Part shown: positions 55,645 to 64,000 of the stretch, piece after piece
Numbering within the stretch: position 1 is the stretch's first letter
How the letters are laid out: every line of letters begins with the position of its first letter
Assembly: GCF_029714285.1 (NCBI RefSeq)
Contig: NZ_CP121662.1
Coordinates: 1,426,001 to 1,490,000 of the forward strand
Length of the DNA: 64,000 nucleotides
Direction of reading: 5' to 3'
Source: Rhizobium sp. CB3090
GTDB taxonomy: Bacteria > Pseudomonadota > Alphaproteobacteria > Rhizobiales > Rhizobiaceae
Made by a program: the position numbers and the translations under genes
The notes under the pieces: model-generated
Seen by the model: the letters and a program-made list of their open reading frames with translations, nothing else
Database searches by the model: none
Told to the model about the DNA's origin: nothing

Positions 55645-56403
55645 ATGACCCCTCCTCTGTCGTCCGCCTCCACGATCGACGAACAGCCGCTGATATCAAG
55701 CGGCCTTGTTTACCGTCTGACCGCGGGCGTTGCCGTACTCGCCGCCCTTACCGTCGCCATCACCGTCGGCGGCCGCTGGCTCGGCGAGAAGATATCGCTG
55801 GCCGGCCACACTGCCGATATCAAGCCGATCACAGTAACGATCGGCGAGGATACGCTGCGTCTTGGCGCCAATACCATTCGTTTCCCGAGCGAACGGGTAA
55901 GCGGTGTCGCGGAACGCGTCGATCTCTATCTCACCTGGCCGCAGATGCAGGGCTATAGCGATGCCGACCGCCTGCGCTTTGACGATATTTCCCAGGCTTC
56001 GTCGCTGATTTTCCTGCAGCTCAGCCAGAGTACGATGTCGCGCGACATGTCCGGCCGGCTGGAGCCGATCTATTCGCATCTGATGGAAGGCGACGCGTTC
56101 GCCGGTCCGCATGGGTTGACGGCGCATCGCCTGCGCGCCGACGCCGGCTACAATGGCGAAGTGCTTCTGACTGCGCCGCGCGCCGGCGAGCCGGATTATG
56201 TCGTGCGCTGTATCTTGCCCACTTCGGCCGATCAGGCGACCAGCGGCGATTGTCAAAGGGATATCAAGGTGGGCAAGGATCTCAGCGTGCTTTATCGTTT
56301 TTCCAGTCATCAGCTTGGTGACTGGCAGACGATGGATGCCGCTGTCCGGAATTTCGTCAAGACCCGCCTTGTCGATACAACCAGCGCAACCGAATCTCCG
56401 TAA
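55645..56403 (+). CDS. Membrane-anchored hypothetical protein
   Basis: 252 residues from the ATG at 55645; an in-frame TTG at 55603 would add 14 residues. One N-terminal membrane segment (about 24-46; GLVYRLTAGVAVLAALTVAITVGGRWLG), then a periplasmic domain with two Cys in its C-terminal half (YVVRCILPTSADQATSGDCQRD), perhaps a disulfide. No family recognised. Next gene starts 129 bases on. Confidence 0.7.
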   Translation: MTPPLSSASTIDEQPLISSGLVYRLTAGVAVLAALTVAITVGGRWLGEKISLAGHTADIKPITVTIGEDTLRLGANTIRFPSERVSGVAERVDLYLTWPQMQGYSDADRLRFDDISQASSLIFLQLSQSTMSRDMSGRLEPIYSHLMEGDAFAGPHGLTAHRLRADAGYNGEVLLTAPRAGEPDYVVRCILPTSADQATSGDCQRDIKVGKDLSVLYRFSSHQLGDWQTMDAAVRNFVKTRLVDTTSATESP

Positions 56404-56532
56404 GTGATGACTAAAATTATGCGGAAACTTGAAACCAACTGTTCATCATAAACCGATTGGTAACGCTAAGCCCCTACTCTTGGACCTCAACGGGCGTTCA
56501 TGGAGGCGGCGGCCGGATAATCGAGAACGTAA

Positions 56533-58062
56533 ATGCAAGCAGAGAGTGAAGTAGTGTCCAGATCAATTTTTTCCGCATCCTCATCAAACTCCGGCAAGTT
56601 TTTGGCGAGGGCGCTGTTCGGTTTGGCAATCACGACTGCGACGGTAACGGTTACCGTCGATGTGTCTGATGCGGCCGGAGGCCCGAAATACGCGGGCATA
56701 GTCATTGATGCGAACACGGGTAATGTTCTCTACAGCGAAAATGCGGATACGCTTCACTACCCCGCCTCGCTGACCAAGATGATGACTGTCTATCTGACCT
56801 TCGAGGCGCTTGAAGCCGGTCGGATCACACTCGATACTCCCGTCGTCTTCTCGAAAAACGCTGCCTCGCAGGCCCCGACCAAGCTTGGCATCGGTACCGG
56901 CCGGTCTGTTACCGTTCGGGAGGCGATCCTCGGCATCGTCACCAAGTCGGCCAATGATGCGGCGATGGCGCTCGGCGAAATGCTGGGCGGCTCGGAAGAT
57001 AACTTTGCCCGCATGATGAACGACAAGGCCCGCGCGCTTGGAATGACGCGCACGACTTATCGCAATCCGAACGGCCTGCCGAATACCGCGCAGATGACGA
57101 CGGCGCGCGATCAGGCCCGTTTGGGTATCGCGCTGCGTGAGCACTTCCCGCAATATTACGGCTTCTTCTCTGAGACGAGCTTTCGTCTCGGCAACAGAGT
57201 AATCCCGGGCCATAACCATCTGCTCGGCTCGGTTCGTGGTGTCGACGGCATCAAGACGGGTTACACCCGTGCTGCCGGATACAATCTCGCCACTTCGGTA
57301 AAGATCGACGGCCGGTCGATCGTCGGCGTCGTGCTCGGCGGCGCCTCGACGCCCGCACGCGACAACCAGATGCGCAAGCTGATCGCCACCTATCTGCCAC
57401 AAGCGTCCGCGAAGCATATCGCCTCTAACGTGGTCGCTCAGACGACCGCGGAAGCGCCGGACGTTCAGGCTGCAAGCGCCCGCATGGCGGCTGCCGGCAA
57501 CGTGAAGATGAGCAAAGACGAGACCGCCGAGGCTGACGACGATCAGCAGCCGTCCAGCGCTGCGGCTTTTGCGGCGATAACGCCAAAGTCGAGCAATCCG
57601 CTGCTTGCGACTAGGCAGAAGCAACGCGCTGCAGCCGATGAAGTCGCTTCAATCGAGCCGGCATCGACACTTGCGGATGAAAACGACACGGATGAAGTCG
57701 ATTCCGTCACGACGGCGTCTACGTCCAAATCCGATACCAAGATCATCAAGACCCAAAAGGCTGAAAAGACGGAAAAGGCTGAAAAGCCCGAGAAGGCTGC
57801 CAAGGCGAGCAAGGCTGAGACCGGCCCGACCGGCTGGGTCGTTCAGATCGGCATTTCCTCCAGCAAGGACGGCGCCAACGATCTGCTCGATACCGCCAAG
57901 AGCAAGGGCGGCAAGGCTTTGCGCTTGGCCAAACCCTATGCGCTTGCCTTTGATGGCGGCTATCGCGCTCGTTTCGGCGGTTTCGAGGACCAGAATGCGG
58001 CTGTCAACGCCTGCAAAGCTCTCAAGAAAGCCGGCATGAAGTGCTGGGCGAGCTTGGAATAA
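56533..58062 (+). CDS. D-alanyl-D-alanine carboxypeptidase (DacC/DacF-like) with SPOR domain
   Basis: 509 residues. N-terminal signal segment (about 23-46), then the S11 peptidase fold: PASLTKMM (Ser79, Lys82), KSAND (SxN, 139-141) and IKTGYTR (KTG, 241-243). A low-complexity Lys/Ala/Glu stretch (about 405-430) leads to a C-terminal SPOR domain (about 432-509; GWVVQIGISSSKDGANDLL), which binds denuded septal glycan. It trims pentapeptides in the periplasm, probably at the division site. A GTG at 56554 is another possible start. Confidence 0.93.
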   Translation: MQAESEVVSRSIFSASSSNSGKFLARALFGLAITTATVTVTVDVSDAAGGPKYAGIVIDANTGNVLYSENADTLHYPASLTKMMTVYLTFEALEAGRITLDTPVVFSKNAASQAPTKLGIGTGRSVTVREAILGIVTKSANDAAMALGEMLGGSEDNFARMMNDKARALGMTRTTYRNPNGLPNTAQMTTARDQARLGIALREHFPQYYGFFSETSFRLGNRVIPGHNHLLGSVRGVDGIKTGYTRAAGYNLATSVKIDGRSIVGVVLGGASTPARDNQMRKLIATYLPQASAKHIASNVVAQTTAEAPDVQAASARMAAAGNVKMSKDETAEADDDQQPSSAAAFAAITPKSSNPLLATRQKQRAAADEVASIEPASTLADENDTDEVDSVTTASTSKSDTKIIKTQKAEKTEKAEKPEKAAKASKAETGPTGWVVQIGISSSKDGANDLLDTAKSKGGKALRLAKPYALAFDGGYRARFGGFEDQNAAVNACKALKKAGMKCWASLE

Positions 58063-58103
58063 GGACGTGACACGGTTTTTCGTGCCGCATCGTTCGAAGA
58101 TCT

Positions 58104-58130
58104 ACCGGATTCCGGGTCGCGGAATCCGGT
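58104..58130 (+). terminator. Hairpin after the carboxypeptidase gene
   Basis: ACCGGATTCCG (58104-58114) and CGGAATCCGGT (58120-58130) make an 11-base stem with a 5-base loop, followed by TCTTCC. Confidence 0.5.
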
Positions 58131-58192
58131 TCTTCCGGCCACGTATAACTAGGGGCCGGCCCTGAGTTTGTAATGTGTTACGGGGTGTGAAA

Positions 58193-58468
58193 ATGGCGAT
58201 GAACGAGAACTTTCCGGGTTTCTCGCTCGATGGCGGGGGAAAGACGAAATCGAAGAGCTTTGCTCTTCATCCGCTGCATGAGGCAGCCATGCGGTTAGCC
58301 GATCTTGGCCTCAACAGGTCGCGCTCGCGCAACAAAACGAAAGACCTGATCGGCATCCTGCTCTGCCACGGAGCCCGCGCCTGGCGCTATTCTCAACCGG
58401 AAGCCCACATCCACCTGCACATCACAGCGCCGAACGGCCAAGCTCCGGTGTTGATGCGATTGCGCTAA
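58193..58468 (+). CDS. Small hypothetical protein
   Basis: 91 residues from the ATG at 58193 (MAMNENFPGF). Basic in the middle (NRSRSRNKTKDLIGI), no membrane segment. Convergent with the DUF1489 gene and overlapping its 3' end by 4 bases. Not recognised; kept because the frame is clean and fills the gap between two firm genes. Confidence 0.5.
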   Translation: MAMNENFPGFSLDGGGKTKSKSFALHPLHEAAMRLADLGLNRSRSRNKTKDLIGILLCHGARAWRYSQPEAHIHLHITAPNGQAPVLMRLR

Positions 58469-58899
58469 AGCAATCCCAATTCCGAAAGTTCCCGCCTCAA
58501 GTCTGCGGGAAGTTCAGCGACACCACCAAGGCTGTCGAGGTCACGCGGCACATCCTCTTGCGGCAGATATCGCCAGCCCTGGAAGGCGCGGCGCGGCTGG
58601 CCAGCGGTCTCGACGACGCTTGGATCGAGGATGAGTCGGCAACGTTGGATGCCGTCAACGTCTGTGAAGGTTTCGATGCCGAGCAGTTTCTGTCGCGCCT
58701 GCACCTGCCCCTTGATCACCCAATAAAGCGACCCGCCGTCCAGTAGCTCTTCCATACGCTTCGGCACCATCCGGGTCGTATGGGTGGTGTGCGGCTCCAA
58801 TCCGGCGGCGATGGCGCTCATCGCCCGTTCGGAAACCCATTCGCGCAGATCATCGAGAGAGTCGGCGCCAACGCATAATTTGATGAGATGCAAAGCCAT
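58465..58899 (-). CDS. DUF1489-family protein
   Basis: 144 residues from the ATG at 58899 (MALHLIKLCVGADSLDDL), the DUF1489 start; longer starts are less likely. Contains SLYWVIKGQVQARQKLLGIETF, typical of this alphaproteobacterial family without known function. Cytoplasmic by composition. Confidence 0.88.
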   Translation of the reverse strand: MALHLIKLCVGADSLDDLREWVSERAMSAIAAGLEPHTTHTTRMVPKRMEELLDGGSLYWVIKGQVQARQKLLGIETFTDVDGIQRCRLILDPSVVETAGQPRRAFQGWRYLPQEDVPRDLDSLGGVAELPADLRRELSELGLL

Positions 58900-58959
58900 G
58901 CCGCCCGTTGAAATCCTTTTGGCGGGCAGCGTCAAGCTTTTAGAGTGAGGCTTCCACAC

Positions 58960-60366
58960 TCAACACTCGACGACATTCACCGCGAGCCCGCCCGTAGACG
59001 TTTCCTTGTATTTCTCGCTCATGTCGTAGCCGGTCTGCCGCATGGTTTCGATGCAGGCATCGAGCGGCACGAAATGCTGACCGTCGCCTTTGATGGCGAG
59101 CGATGCAGCCGTCACTGCCTTGACTGCGCCGAGCGCATTGCGCTCGATGCAGGGTACTTGCACGAGGCCGGCGATAGGGTCACAGGTCATGCCGAGATGG
59201 TGTTCCAGCGCAATCTCGGCGGCGTTTTCTATCTGTGCGGGCGTCGCGCCCATCACGGCGGCAAGCCCCGCAGCCGCCATCGCGGCCGCCGAGCCCACCT
59301 CGCCCTGACAGCCCACTTCGGCGCCGGAGATCGAGGCATTATGCTTGATGATGCCGCCGACGGCAGCCGCGGTCAGCAGGTAGTTGCGGATGCCGTCCTG
59401 ATCCCAATCCTCATGGAAATGTTGGTAGTAGCGGATCGTGGCCGGAATGACACCGGCTGCGCCATTGGTCGGCGCTGTGACCACTCGCCCGCCCGCGGCA
59501 TTCTCCTCATTGACTGCCATGGCATAGACGCTCAGCCAATCATTGGCGAGCAGCGGATTGATGCGGTTGCTGCGCCATTCTTCCTGCAGCTTGTCGTGGA
59601 TTGCTCGCGCCCGGCGGCGCACCTTCAGGCCGCCCGGCATGATGCCTTCGACCTTCAAGCCGCGATCGATGCAGCTATTCATCGCCGCCCAGATGCGGTC
59701 GAGCCCGGCGTCGAGCTCCTCGCTGCTCATGCGCGTCTCTTCATTGGCGCGCTTCATCTGCGCGATCGAAAGGCCTGAGCGCTCGGCCATTTCGAGCATC
59801 TGCTTGGCGGTGGCGAAGGGGAACGGAATTCGCTCACCGGAGGAGGCCTTCTTCTTATCGGCGCGCATCTGTTCGAGCTCGGTGTCGGTGACGACGAAGC
59901 CGCCGCCGACGGAATAATAGATGCGCTTGACGAGCAGGCGTTCGTCCTTGTCGAAGGCGGAAAAGCTCATGCCGTTGGCATGGCCCGGCAGCGGTACCTT
60001 CTTGTCGAAGATCAGATCGGTTTTCGGCTGGAATTGATAGGTCGGATGGCCCGGCGGCATGATGCGCCCAGTACGCTCCACCTCTTCGATGATGGCATCC
60101 ATTCGATCGGGGTCCACCGAATCTGGCCGCTCGCCCATCAAACCAAGGATCACCGCCCTGCCCGTACCGTGCCCGATGCCGGTATGTGCGAGCGAGCCGT
60201 GCAGGCTGACTTTGATCGAATCCACATGCACATTCGAGGACGGCCGCGGCCATTCGCTTGACAGCACGAGATCGAGGAAGCGATTGGCGGCCGACATCGG
60301 ACCCATCGTGTGCGAACTGGAAGGCCCCACGCCGATCTTGAAAACATCGAAAACTGAAAGAAACAT
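58960..60366 (-). CDS. sdaA: L-serine ammonia-lyase
   Basis: 468 residues from the ATG at 60366 ([24 protein letters not shown]). Single-chain, iron-sulfur type: N-terminal regulatory domain, then the cluster segment with [16 protein letters not shown] and [22 protein letters not shown] (cluster Cys residues). It deaminates serine to pyruvate and ammonia. No serine transporter is adjacent. Confidence 0.96.
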   Translation of the reverse strand: MFLSVFDVFKIGVGPSSSHTMGPMSAANRFLDLVLSSEWPRPSSNVHVDSIKVSLHGSLAHTGIGHGTGRAVILGLMGERPDSVDPDRMDAIIEEVERTGRIMPPGHPTYQFQPKTDLIFDKKVPLPGHANGMSFSAFDKDERLLVKRIYYSVGGGFVVTDTELEQMRADKKKASSGERIPFPFATAKQMLEMAERSGLSIAQMKRANEETRMSSEELDAGLDRIWAAMNSCIDRGLKVEGIMPGGLKVRRRARAIHDKLQEEWRSNRINPLLANDWLSVYAMAVNEENAAGGRVVTAPTNGAAGVIPATIRYYQHFHEDWDQDGIRNYLLTAAAVGGIIKHNASISGAEVGCQGEVGSAAAMAAAGLAAVMGATPAQIENAAEIALEHHLGMTCDPIAGLVQVPCIERNALGAVKAVTAASLAIKGDGQHFVPLDACIETMRQTGYDMSEKYKETSTGGLAVNVVEC

Positions 60367-60566
60367 GGACCTTTGGTGCCTCCTCGGCAAATCATGCGAA
60401 CGGCGAAGCTACGCCATCGGAGCAACCCCGCATAGCGATCCACCGACATCGGATTTCATGCTTGCGACATTACATATAGGCACGATGCTGCGCAAACATA
60501 AGGCCATTGCGCCCCAATGGACGTACGCTACAGTCGCCGGCAAATAGACTTGGAGAATCTGCTTTC

Positions 60567-61259
60567 ATGACGACCGCCGACTATGTCGCCCTCGCCCTCT
60601 TCATTCTCCTCTGGGCCGCGCACAACTGGATCGTCAGTAGCGCCCGCTTCTTCAACCGCACCAGCCTGACGCTGGCCATGAACGAGCGCCGGCGTGAATG
60701 GATCTACAATTCGCTTCGCCGCGACTTGAAGATGATCGACACGCAGATTCTGTCCGGTCTGCAGAACGGCACCGGTTTCTTCGCCTCTACGTCGATCTTC
60801 GCCATTGGTAGCTGCTTCGCCTTGCTCGGTGCTACCGACAAGGTCAACGCCTTCTTTTCCGACCTGCCCTTCGTCTTCAACGGTGGCCGCACCGCCTTCG
60901 AAATCAAGGTGGCGGGACTTGCCTGCCTGTTCGGCTATGCCTTCTTCAAATTCGGCTGGGCCTATCGTCTGTTCAACTATTGCACCATCCTCTTCGGCTC
61001 CTTGCCGATGCTGGCGGAAGCCGAGCTCGATCCGGTGCGGGCGGAACGCGCCGCCGAACGGGTGATCCGCATGAATGTCATTGCCGCGCGCAACTTCAAC
61101 GCTGGCCTGAGAGCGATCTTCCTATCGATCGGCTATCTCGGCTGGTTCCTCAGTCCCTACGTCTTCATCGTCACGACGGTCTTCATCATCATCGTCCTGA
61201 TCCGCCGGCAGTTTTTTTCCGATGCGCGTCTGGCCATCATGGATATCGATGTGCCATGA
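60567..61259 (+). CDS. DUF599 membrane protein
   Basis: 230 residues from the ATG at 60567; GGAG sits about 11 bases upstream. Four membrane segments (about 5-20, 68-88, 110-135, 185-215) and the conserved MNERRREWIYNSLRRDL cytoplasmic loop typical of DUF599. Function unknown. Confidence 0.88.
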   Translation: MTTADYVALALFILLWAAHNWIVSSARFFNRTSLTLAMNERRREWIYNSLRRDLKMIDTQILSGLQNGTGFFASTSIFAIGSCFALLGATDKVNAFFSDLPFVFNGGRTAFEIKVAGLACLFGYAFFKFGWAYRLFNYCTILFGSLPMLAEAELDPVRAERAAERVIRMNVIAARNFNAGLRAIFLSIGYLGWFLSPYVFIVTTVFIIIVLIRRQFFSDARLAIMDIDVP

Positions 61260-61326
61260 CATCGCCACGTTGGCGGTAATCAAGTCGGCGCCGACGATTT
61301 GAATTCATGCCTGGAAGGACCTGCCA

Positions 61327-62316
61327 ATGGCCGTTATCGCCGAGAGCATCGATGCACCGCAGAAGATGCCCCGCATCGGCATTCTGGACACGGCCCGCGG
61401 CATCGCCCTTCTGGCGATGGCGAGCTATCACTGCACCTGGGATTTCGAGTTTTTCGGCTATCTCGAAGCGGGCACGGCGGAGACCGGCTGGCTGAAAATT
61501 TACGCCCGCGCCATCGCGAGCACCTTCCTGTTTCTCGCCGGCTTCAGCCTGGTGCTTGCCAACACGCCCGAAATCCGCTGGCGGCCCTATTTCAAGCGCC
61601 TCGGCGTGATCGTGGCCGCCGCGGTTGCGATCTCCATCGTCACCTTCATCGGCATGCGCGACGAATGGATATTCTTCGGCATTCTTCACAGCATCGCCGC
61701 CGCCAGCATCATCGGCCTGCTCTTCCTGCGCCTGCCGGCTTTCGCGACGCTGCTGATAGCCGTGCTGCTTGGCGCCGGCATTGTCGTTGATAATGTCATC
61801 GCGCCGTTTTCGCTACATTCCGCTGTCTTCGATGTGCCCTGGCTCTATTGGCTCGGCTTGTCGGAAAACCTGCCGCGATCGAATGACTACGTACCGGTTT
61901 TCCCCTGGCTGACGCCGTTCCTTTTCGGGCTCGGCATCGCACAACTGGCCATGTCCTTTGGGTGGCTTCGGTCACTGGCAAAGCTTGGTCCCGGCCGCAA
62001 CCTGATCGCCCGCGTCGGCCGCCACAGCCTGATCTTCTACCTCGTTCACCAGCCGGTGCTCTTCGGTCTCGTCTACCTTCTTTCGCTGGTCGCGCCCGCA
62101 CCGACTCCCGACCCTACGCTCGGCTATCTCAAGCAATGCCAGGCCTCTTGCGTACGGTCCGGCAGCGAAACCATGTGCCGCAGCTTTTGCCAGTGCACGC
62201 TTGACAAACTGCAGGCGCAAAACCTCTTTTTACCCCTGGAATCCGGGGCGATCAAAGCAGATGGCGATGAACGAATAAACCGAATCGCATTACAGTGCTC
62301 GGAGCAAGCGCAATGA
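61327..62316 (+). CDS. DUF1624/heparan-alpha-glucosaminide N-acetyltransferase-like membrane protein
   Basis: 329 residues with about 8 membrane segments. The N-terminal RIGILDTARGIALLAMASYHCTWD and VGRHSLIFYLVHQP match the DUF1624 part of acyltransferase_3/HGSNAT-like proteins. The C-terminal 50 residues hold four Cys (CQASCVRSG, CRSFCQC), an unusual Cys-rich tail. Acetylation of an extracytoplasmic glycan is possible but not shown. Confidence 0.85.
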   Translation: MAVIAESIDAPQKMPRIGILDTARGIALLAMASYHCTWDFEFFGYLEAGTAETGWLKIYARAIASTFLFLAGFSLVLANTPEIRWRPYFKRLGVIVAAAVAISIVTFIGMRDEWIFFGILHSIAAASIIGLLFLRLPAFATLLIAVLLGAGIVVDNVIAPFSLHSAVFDVPWLYWLGLSENLPRSNDYVPVFPWLTPFLFGLGIAQLAMSFGWLRSLAKLGPGRNLIARVGRHSLIFYLVHQPVLFGLVYLLSLVAPAPTPDPTLGYLKQCQASCVRSGSETMCRSFCQCTLDKLQAQNLFLPLESGAIKADGDERINRIALQCSEQAQ

Positions 62317-62328
62317 CAGGGTTATTCT

Positions 62329-62802
62329 ATGAATGCCTATCGTTCCAAGTCGCTGAGTTTTCCGTGGCCGCCTTTAATTTATAGTCTTGCAGTTATAGCA
62401 GCGCTTTACTTGAATAAGGACTATCCCGTGCGGCTCCCCTATCCAGGGGCCGTTATCGCTTGGGGTATTGGCGCTCTTTTGACGATTGCCGCGGTGACGC
62501 TGAATGTCTGGGCAGTGAAGACGCTGTTCGAAAGTCGTACGACCGTGTTGACGCAGCGCTGCACGGCGCATCTGGTGACCAAGGGACCATTCCGCTTCAC
62601 CCGCAACCCCACCTATCTCGGCTACACCCTGCTGACGGCAGGCCTCGGCCTGATGATCGGCAATCTCTGGTTCGTCGCCATGGCCGCCGTAGCGGCGGCG
62701 CTGACCACACCGCTGGTCATCCGCTGCGAGGAGATGCACCTGCTCTCCCGCTTCGGCTGCGAATTCGAGTTCTATTGCAAGCGTACGCGGCGCTGGATTT
62801 AA
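62329..62802 (+). CDS. Isoprenylcysteine carboxyl methyltransferase-family protein
   Basis: 157 residues, four membrane segments. The C-terminal motif GPFRFTRNPTYLGYTLLTAGLGLM and final RCEEMHLLSRFG are those of bacterial ICMT-like (PEMT/NnrU-type) proteins. Substrate unknown. It starts 12 bases after the DUF1624 gene, so probably one operon. Confidence 0.9.
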   Translation: MNAYRSKSLSFPWPPLIYSLAVIAALYLNKDYPVRLPYPGAVIAWGIGALLTIAAVTLNVWAVKTLFESRTTVLTQRCTAHLVTKGPFRFTRNPTYLGYTLLTAGLGLMIGNLWFVAMAAVAAALTTPLVIRCEEMHLLSRFGCEFEFYCKRTRRWI

Positions 62803-62887
62803 GCCTCAGTGCCACGGCATGAAGCCTTGGTTGTATCAGAAGCTAATGAGCACTCATCGTTCGACAGGCTTTGAAGAGGGAAATACC

Positions 62888-63583
62888 TTGCCGGAGAATG
62901 ACTATGATGCGTTCGCGGCGGCTTACGATGCCGACAATGAGGTTAACGCTTGGAATGCATATTACGAACGGCCAGCTATTCTTTCGCTGGTTGGTGACGT
63001 CGCTGGTCTTCGCGTTCTCGACGCGGGATGCGGCGGCGGGGCTCATGCCGCAGCATTGCTTGACCGAGGAGCGATACTGACTGGTATCGACTTAAGTGCC
63101 GGCTTGCTGCAAATCGCCCGACGTCGACTTGAGGGACGCGCGCGACTGCTGCTGGCTGATCTGAACGAGCCACTGCCCTTCGAGGATGGCGCTTTCGATT
63201 TGATCACCGCTTCACTTGTGATGCATTATCTACCCGACTGGTCGATCCCTCTGCTGGAGTTTAGCCGTCTGCTACCTCAAGGCGGTCGACTGATTTTCTC
63301 CACCCACCATCCCTTCATGGATCACCATTTGACTGGCAAAGACAATTATTTCGAGACTTATAGCTTTGATGAGACTTGGCAGCGTGGCGGAAAAGATATC
63401 GCGATGCGCTTCTGGCATCGGCCGCTGCACACTATGTTCGACGAGATTAAATCGGCTGGATTTCAGATCGATACTCTAAGCGAGCCGCAGCCCGACCACC
63501 GAGCCAGAACTCTTTTTCCGGAGGCATATCAGAGCCTGACGACAAAGCCGCGATTCCTCTTCTTCTCGACGGTGAAAGCATAA
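62888..63583 (+). CDS. Class I SAM-dependent methyltransferase
   Basis: 231 residues from a TTG at 62888, chosen because AGAGGG (62875-62880) sits 7 bases upstream and the family tends to start with PENDYDAFAAAY; ATGs at 62819 and 62846 lack such sites. SAM motif I is VLDAGCGGGAHAAAL, followed by acidic GIDLS and LLLADLNEPLPFEDGAFDLI. Substrate unknown. Its base composition is a little less GC-rich than its neighbours, which may hint at a more recent arrival. Confidence 0.87.
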   Translation: MPENDYDAFAAAYDADNEVNAWNAYYERPAILSLVGDVAGLRVLDAGCGGGAHAAALLDRGAILTGIDLSAGLLQIARRRLEGRARLLLADLNEPLPFEDGAFDLITASLVMHYLPDWSIPLLEFSRLLPQGGRLIFSTHHPFMDHHLTGKDNYFETYSFDETWQRGGKDIAMRFWHRPLHTMFDEIKSAGFQIDTLSEPQPDHRARTLFPEAYQSLTTKPRFLFFSTVKA

Positions 63584-63700
63584 GGGATAAGGGTCATCTG
63601 ATGTTTGTTCAGATGAAACAAACTCCCCAACACAGTCTTCTTCAACGAAGATCGTAAAATACATATCAAAACAGAATGAATCGACCTTGAGCGTAAGTCT

Positions 63701-64000
63701 TCACGTCCCCACGCCAATATCAGCCAGGCGGCCGAGGCAGGCCTCTTCGACATTGTCGAGTTCGGTCAGCGTGTCTTCGATATCCTTGCGTTTCTGGCGC
63801 AGCTCCTCGCGTTTCTCGTCGACGCGCTTCATCAGGAGCTTTAGCTGGCCGATCTCGCCCGGCGGCTCCTTGTAGACCTGAATGATCTCGCGGATTTCGG
63901 CAATGGTGAAGCCGATGCGGCGGCCACGCAGAATTTCCTGGATCAGGCGGCGGTCGGCTGGCCGGAAAAGGCGCGTGCGGCCCCTGCGCTCGGGATGGAT
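63701..64000 (-). CDS. MerR-family regulator, C-terminal part (runs off the right edge)
   Basis: The last 99 codons read IHPERRGRTRLFRPADRRLIQEILRGRRIGFTIAEIREII, then a coiled-coil dimerisation helix (KRVDEKREELRQKRKDIEDTLTELD) ending in ADIGVGT. This is the second half of a MerR DNA-binding domain plus the dimer helix. No metal-binding Cys pair is visible. In related genomes such regulators sit beside acyl-CoA dehydrogenase or branched-chain catabolism genes; the flanking gene is outside the window. Confidence 0.85.
   Translation of the reverse strand: MHPERRGRTRLFRPADRRLIQEILRGRRIGFTIAEIREIIQVYKEPPGEIGQLKLLMKRVDEKREELRQKRKDIEDTLTELDNVEEACLGRLADIGVGT

Overview
The window looks like a chromosomal segment of an alphaproteobacterium of the Rhizobium/Agrobacterium group. 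The reasons are GC-rich coding DNA, rhizobial families (DUF1489, DUF2336, BTLCP proteases, cyclases with TPR domains, a LuxR regulator with a degenerate receiver), a compact trpD-trpC-moaC-moeA block, and intergenic palindromic repeats of the kind scattered through rhizobial genomes. No rRNA, tRNA, CRISPR array or insertion sequence was recognised. Assignments come from reading the sequence; no database search was run.

Layout. 1-2.45 kb: 5' end of a MarR regulator and a GT2 glycosyltransferase. 2.45-3.27 kb: LuxR-type regulator with a pseudo-receiver, followed by about 1 kb of AT-rich, palindrome-rich non-coding DNA. 4.3-11.6 kb: a type I secretion locus with two non-RTX candidate substrates, an ABC exporter, an HlyD-type adaptor and a small hypothetical protein. 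11.6-17.6 kb: a DUF883-like protein and the run PpiD-like foldase, trpD, trpC, moaC, moeA. 17.6-23 kb: gnd, a divergent pair of citrate-synthase-like genes (one with an N-terminal DNA-binding domain), a LysR regulator and a LysE exporter. 23-27.6 kb: two class III nucleotide cyclases facing each other, one paired with a FecR-like protein. 27.6-29.4 kb: Ni/Co permease and a ParDE-type toxin-antitoxin pair. 29.5-38.6 kb: pyrG, secG, tpiA, an alpha/beta hydrolase, parE, a phytase-like esterase and an AI-2E family permease. 38.6-48.8 kb: mixed housekeeping and stress genes including thrS, yidD, an IscU-like scaffold, folE and hisI. 48.9-64 kb: patatin, CBS, rhomboid, PAS, PilZ, prolyl iminopeptidase, LapG-like protease, penicillin-binding protein, sdaA, several membrane proteins, a methyltransferase and the 3' end of a MerR regulator.

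The most unusual part is the type I secretion locus at 4.3-11.6 kb. Its two upstream genes encode acidic, Asn/Asp-rich proteins without RTX nonapeptides. The larger has four copies of a two-part repeat (a GGN-L-N-A-S-I half and a D-N-I-Q-V-D-D half). The smaller carries three 29-residue tandem repeats plus single copies of both half-motifs, so the two look like members of one undescribed family of secreted proteins. The exporter has a roughly 190-residue disordered, Gly-rich N-terminal extension and a Gln in place of the usual H-loop His. A two-tier hairpin separates the two substrate genes, and the upstream non-coding DNA has perfect inverted repeats next to the LuxR gene.

Other points of interest are a structured RNA with its own terminator upstream of the rhomboid gene (51.6-51.8 kb), the divergent citrate-synthase pair with complementary active-site departures and two palindromes between them, a probably leaderless LysR transcript, and three intergenic repeat elements.
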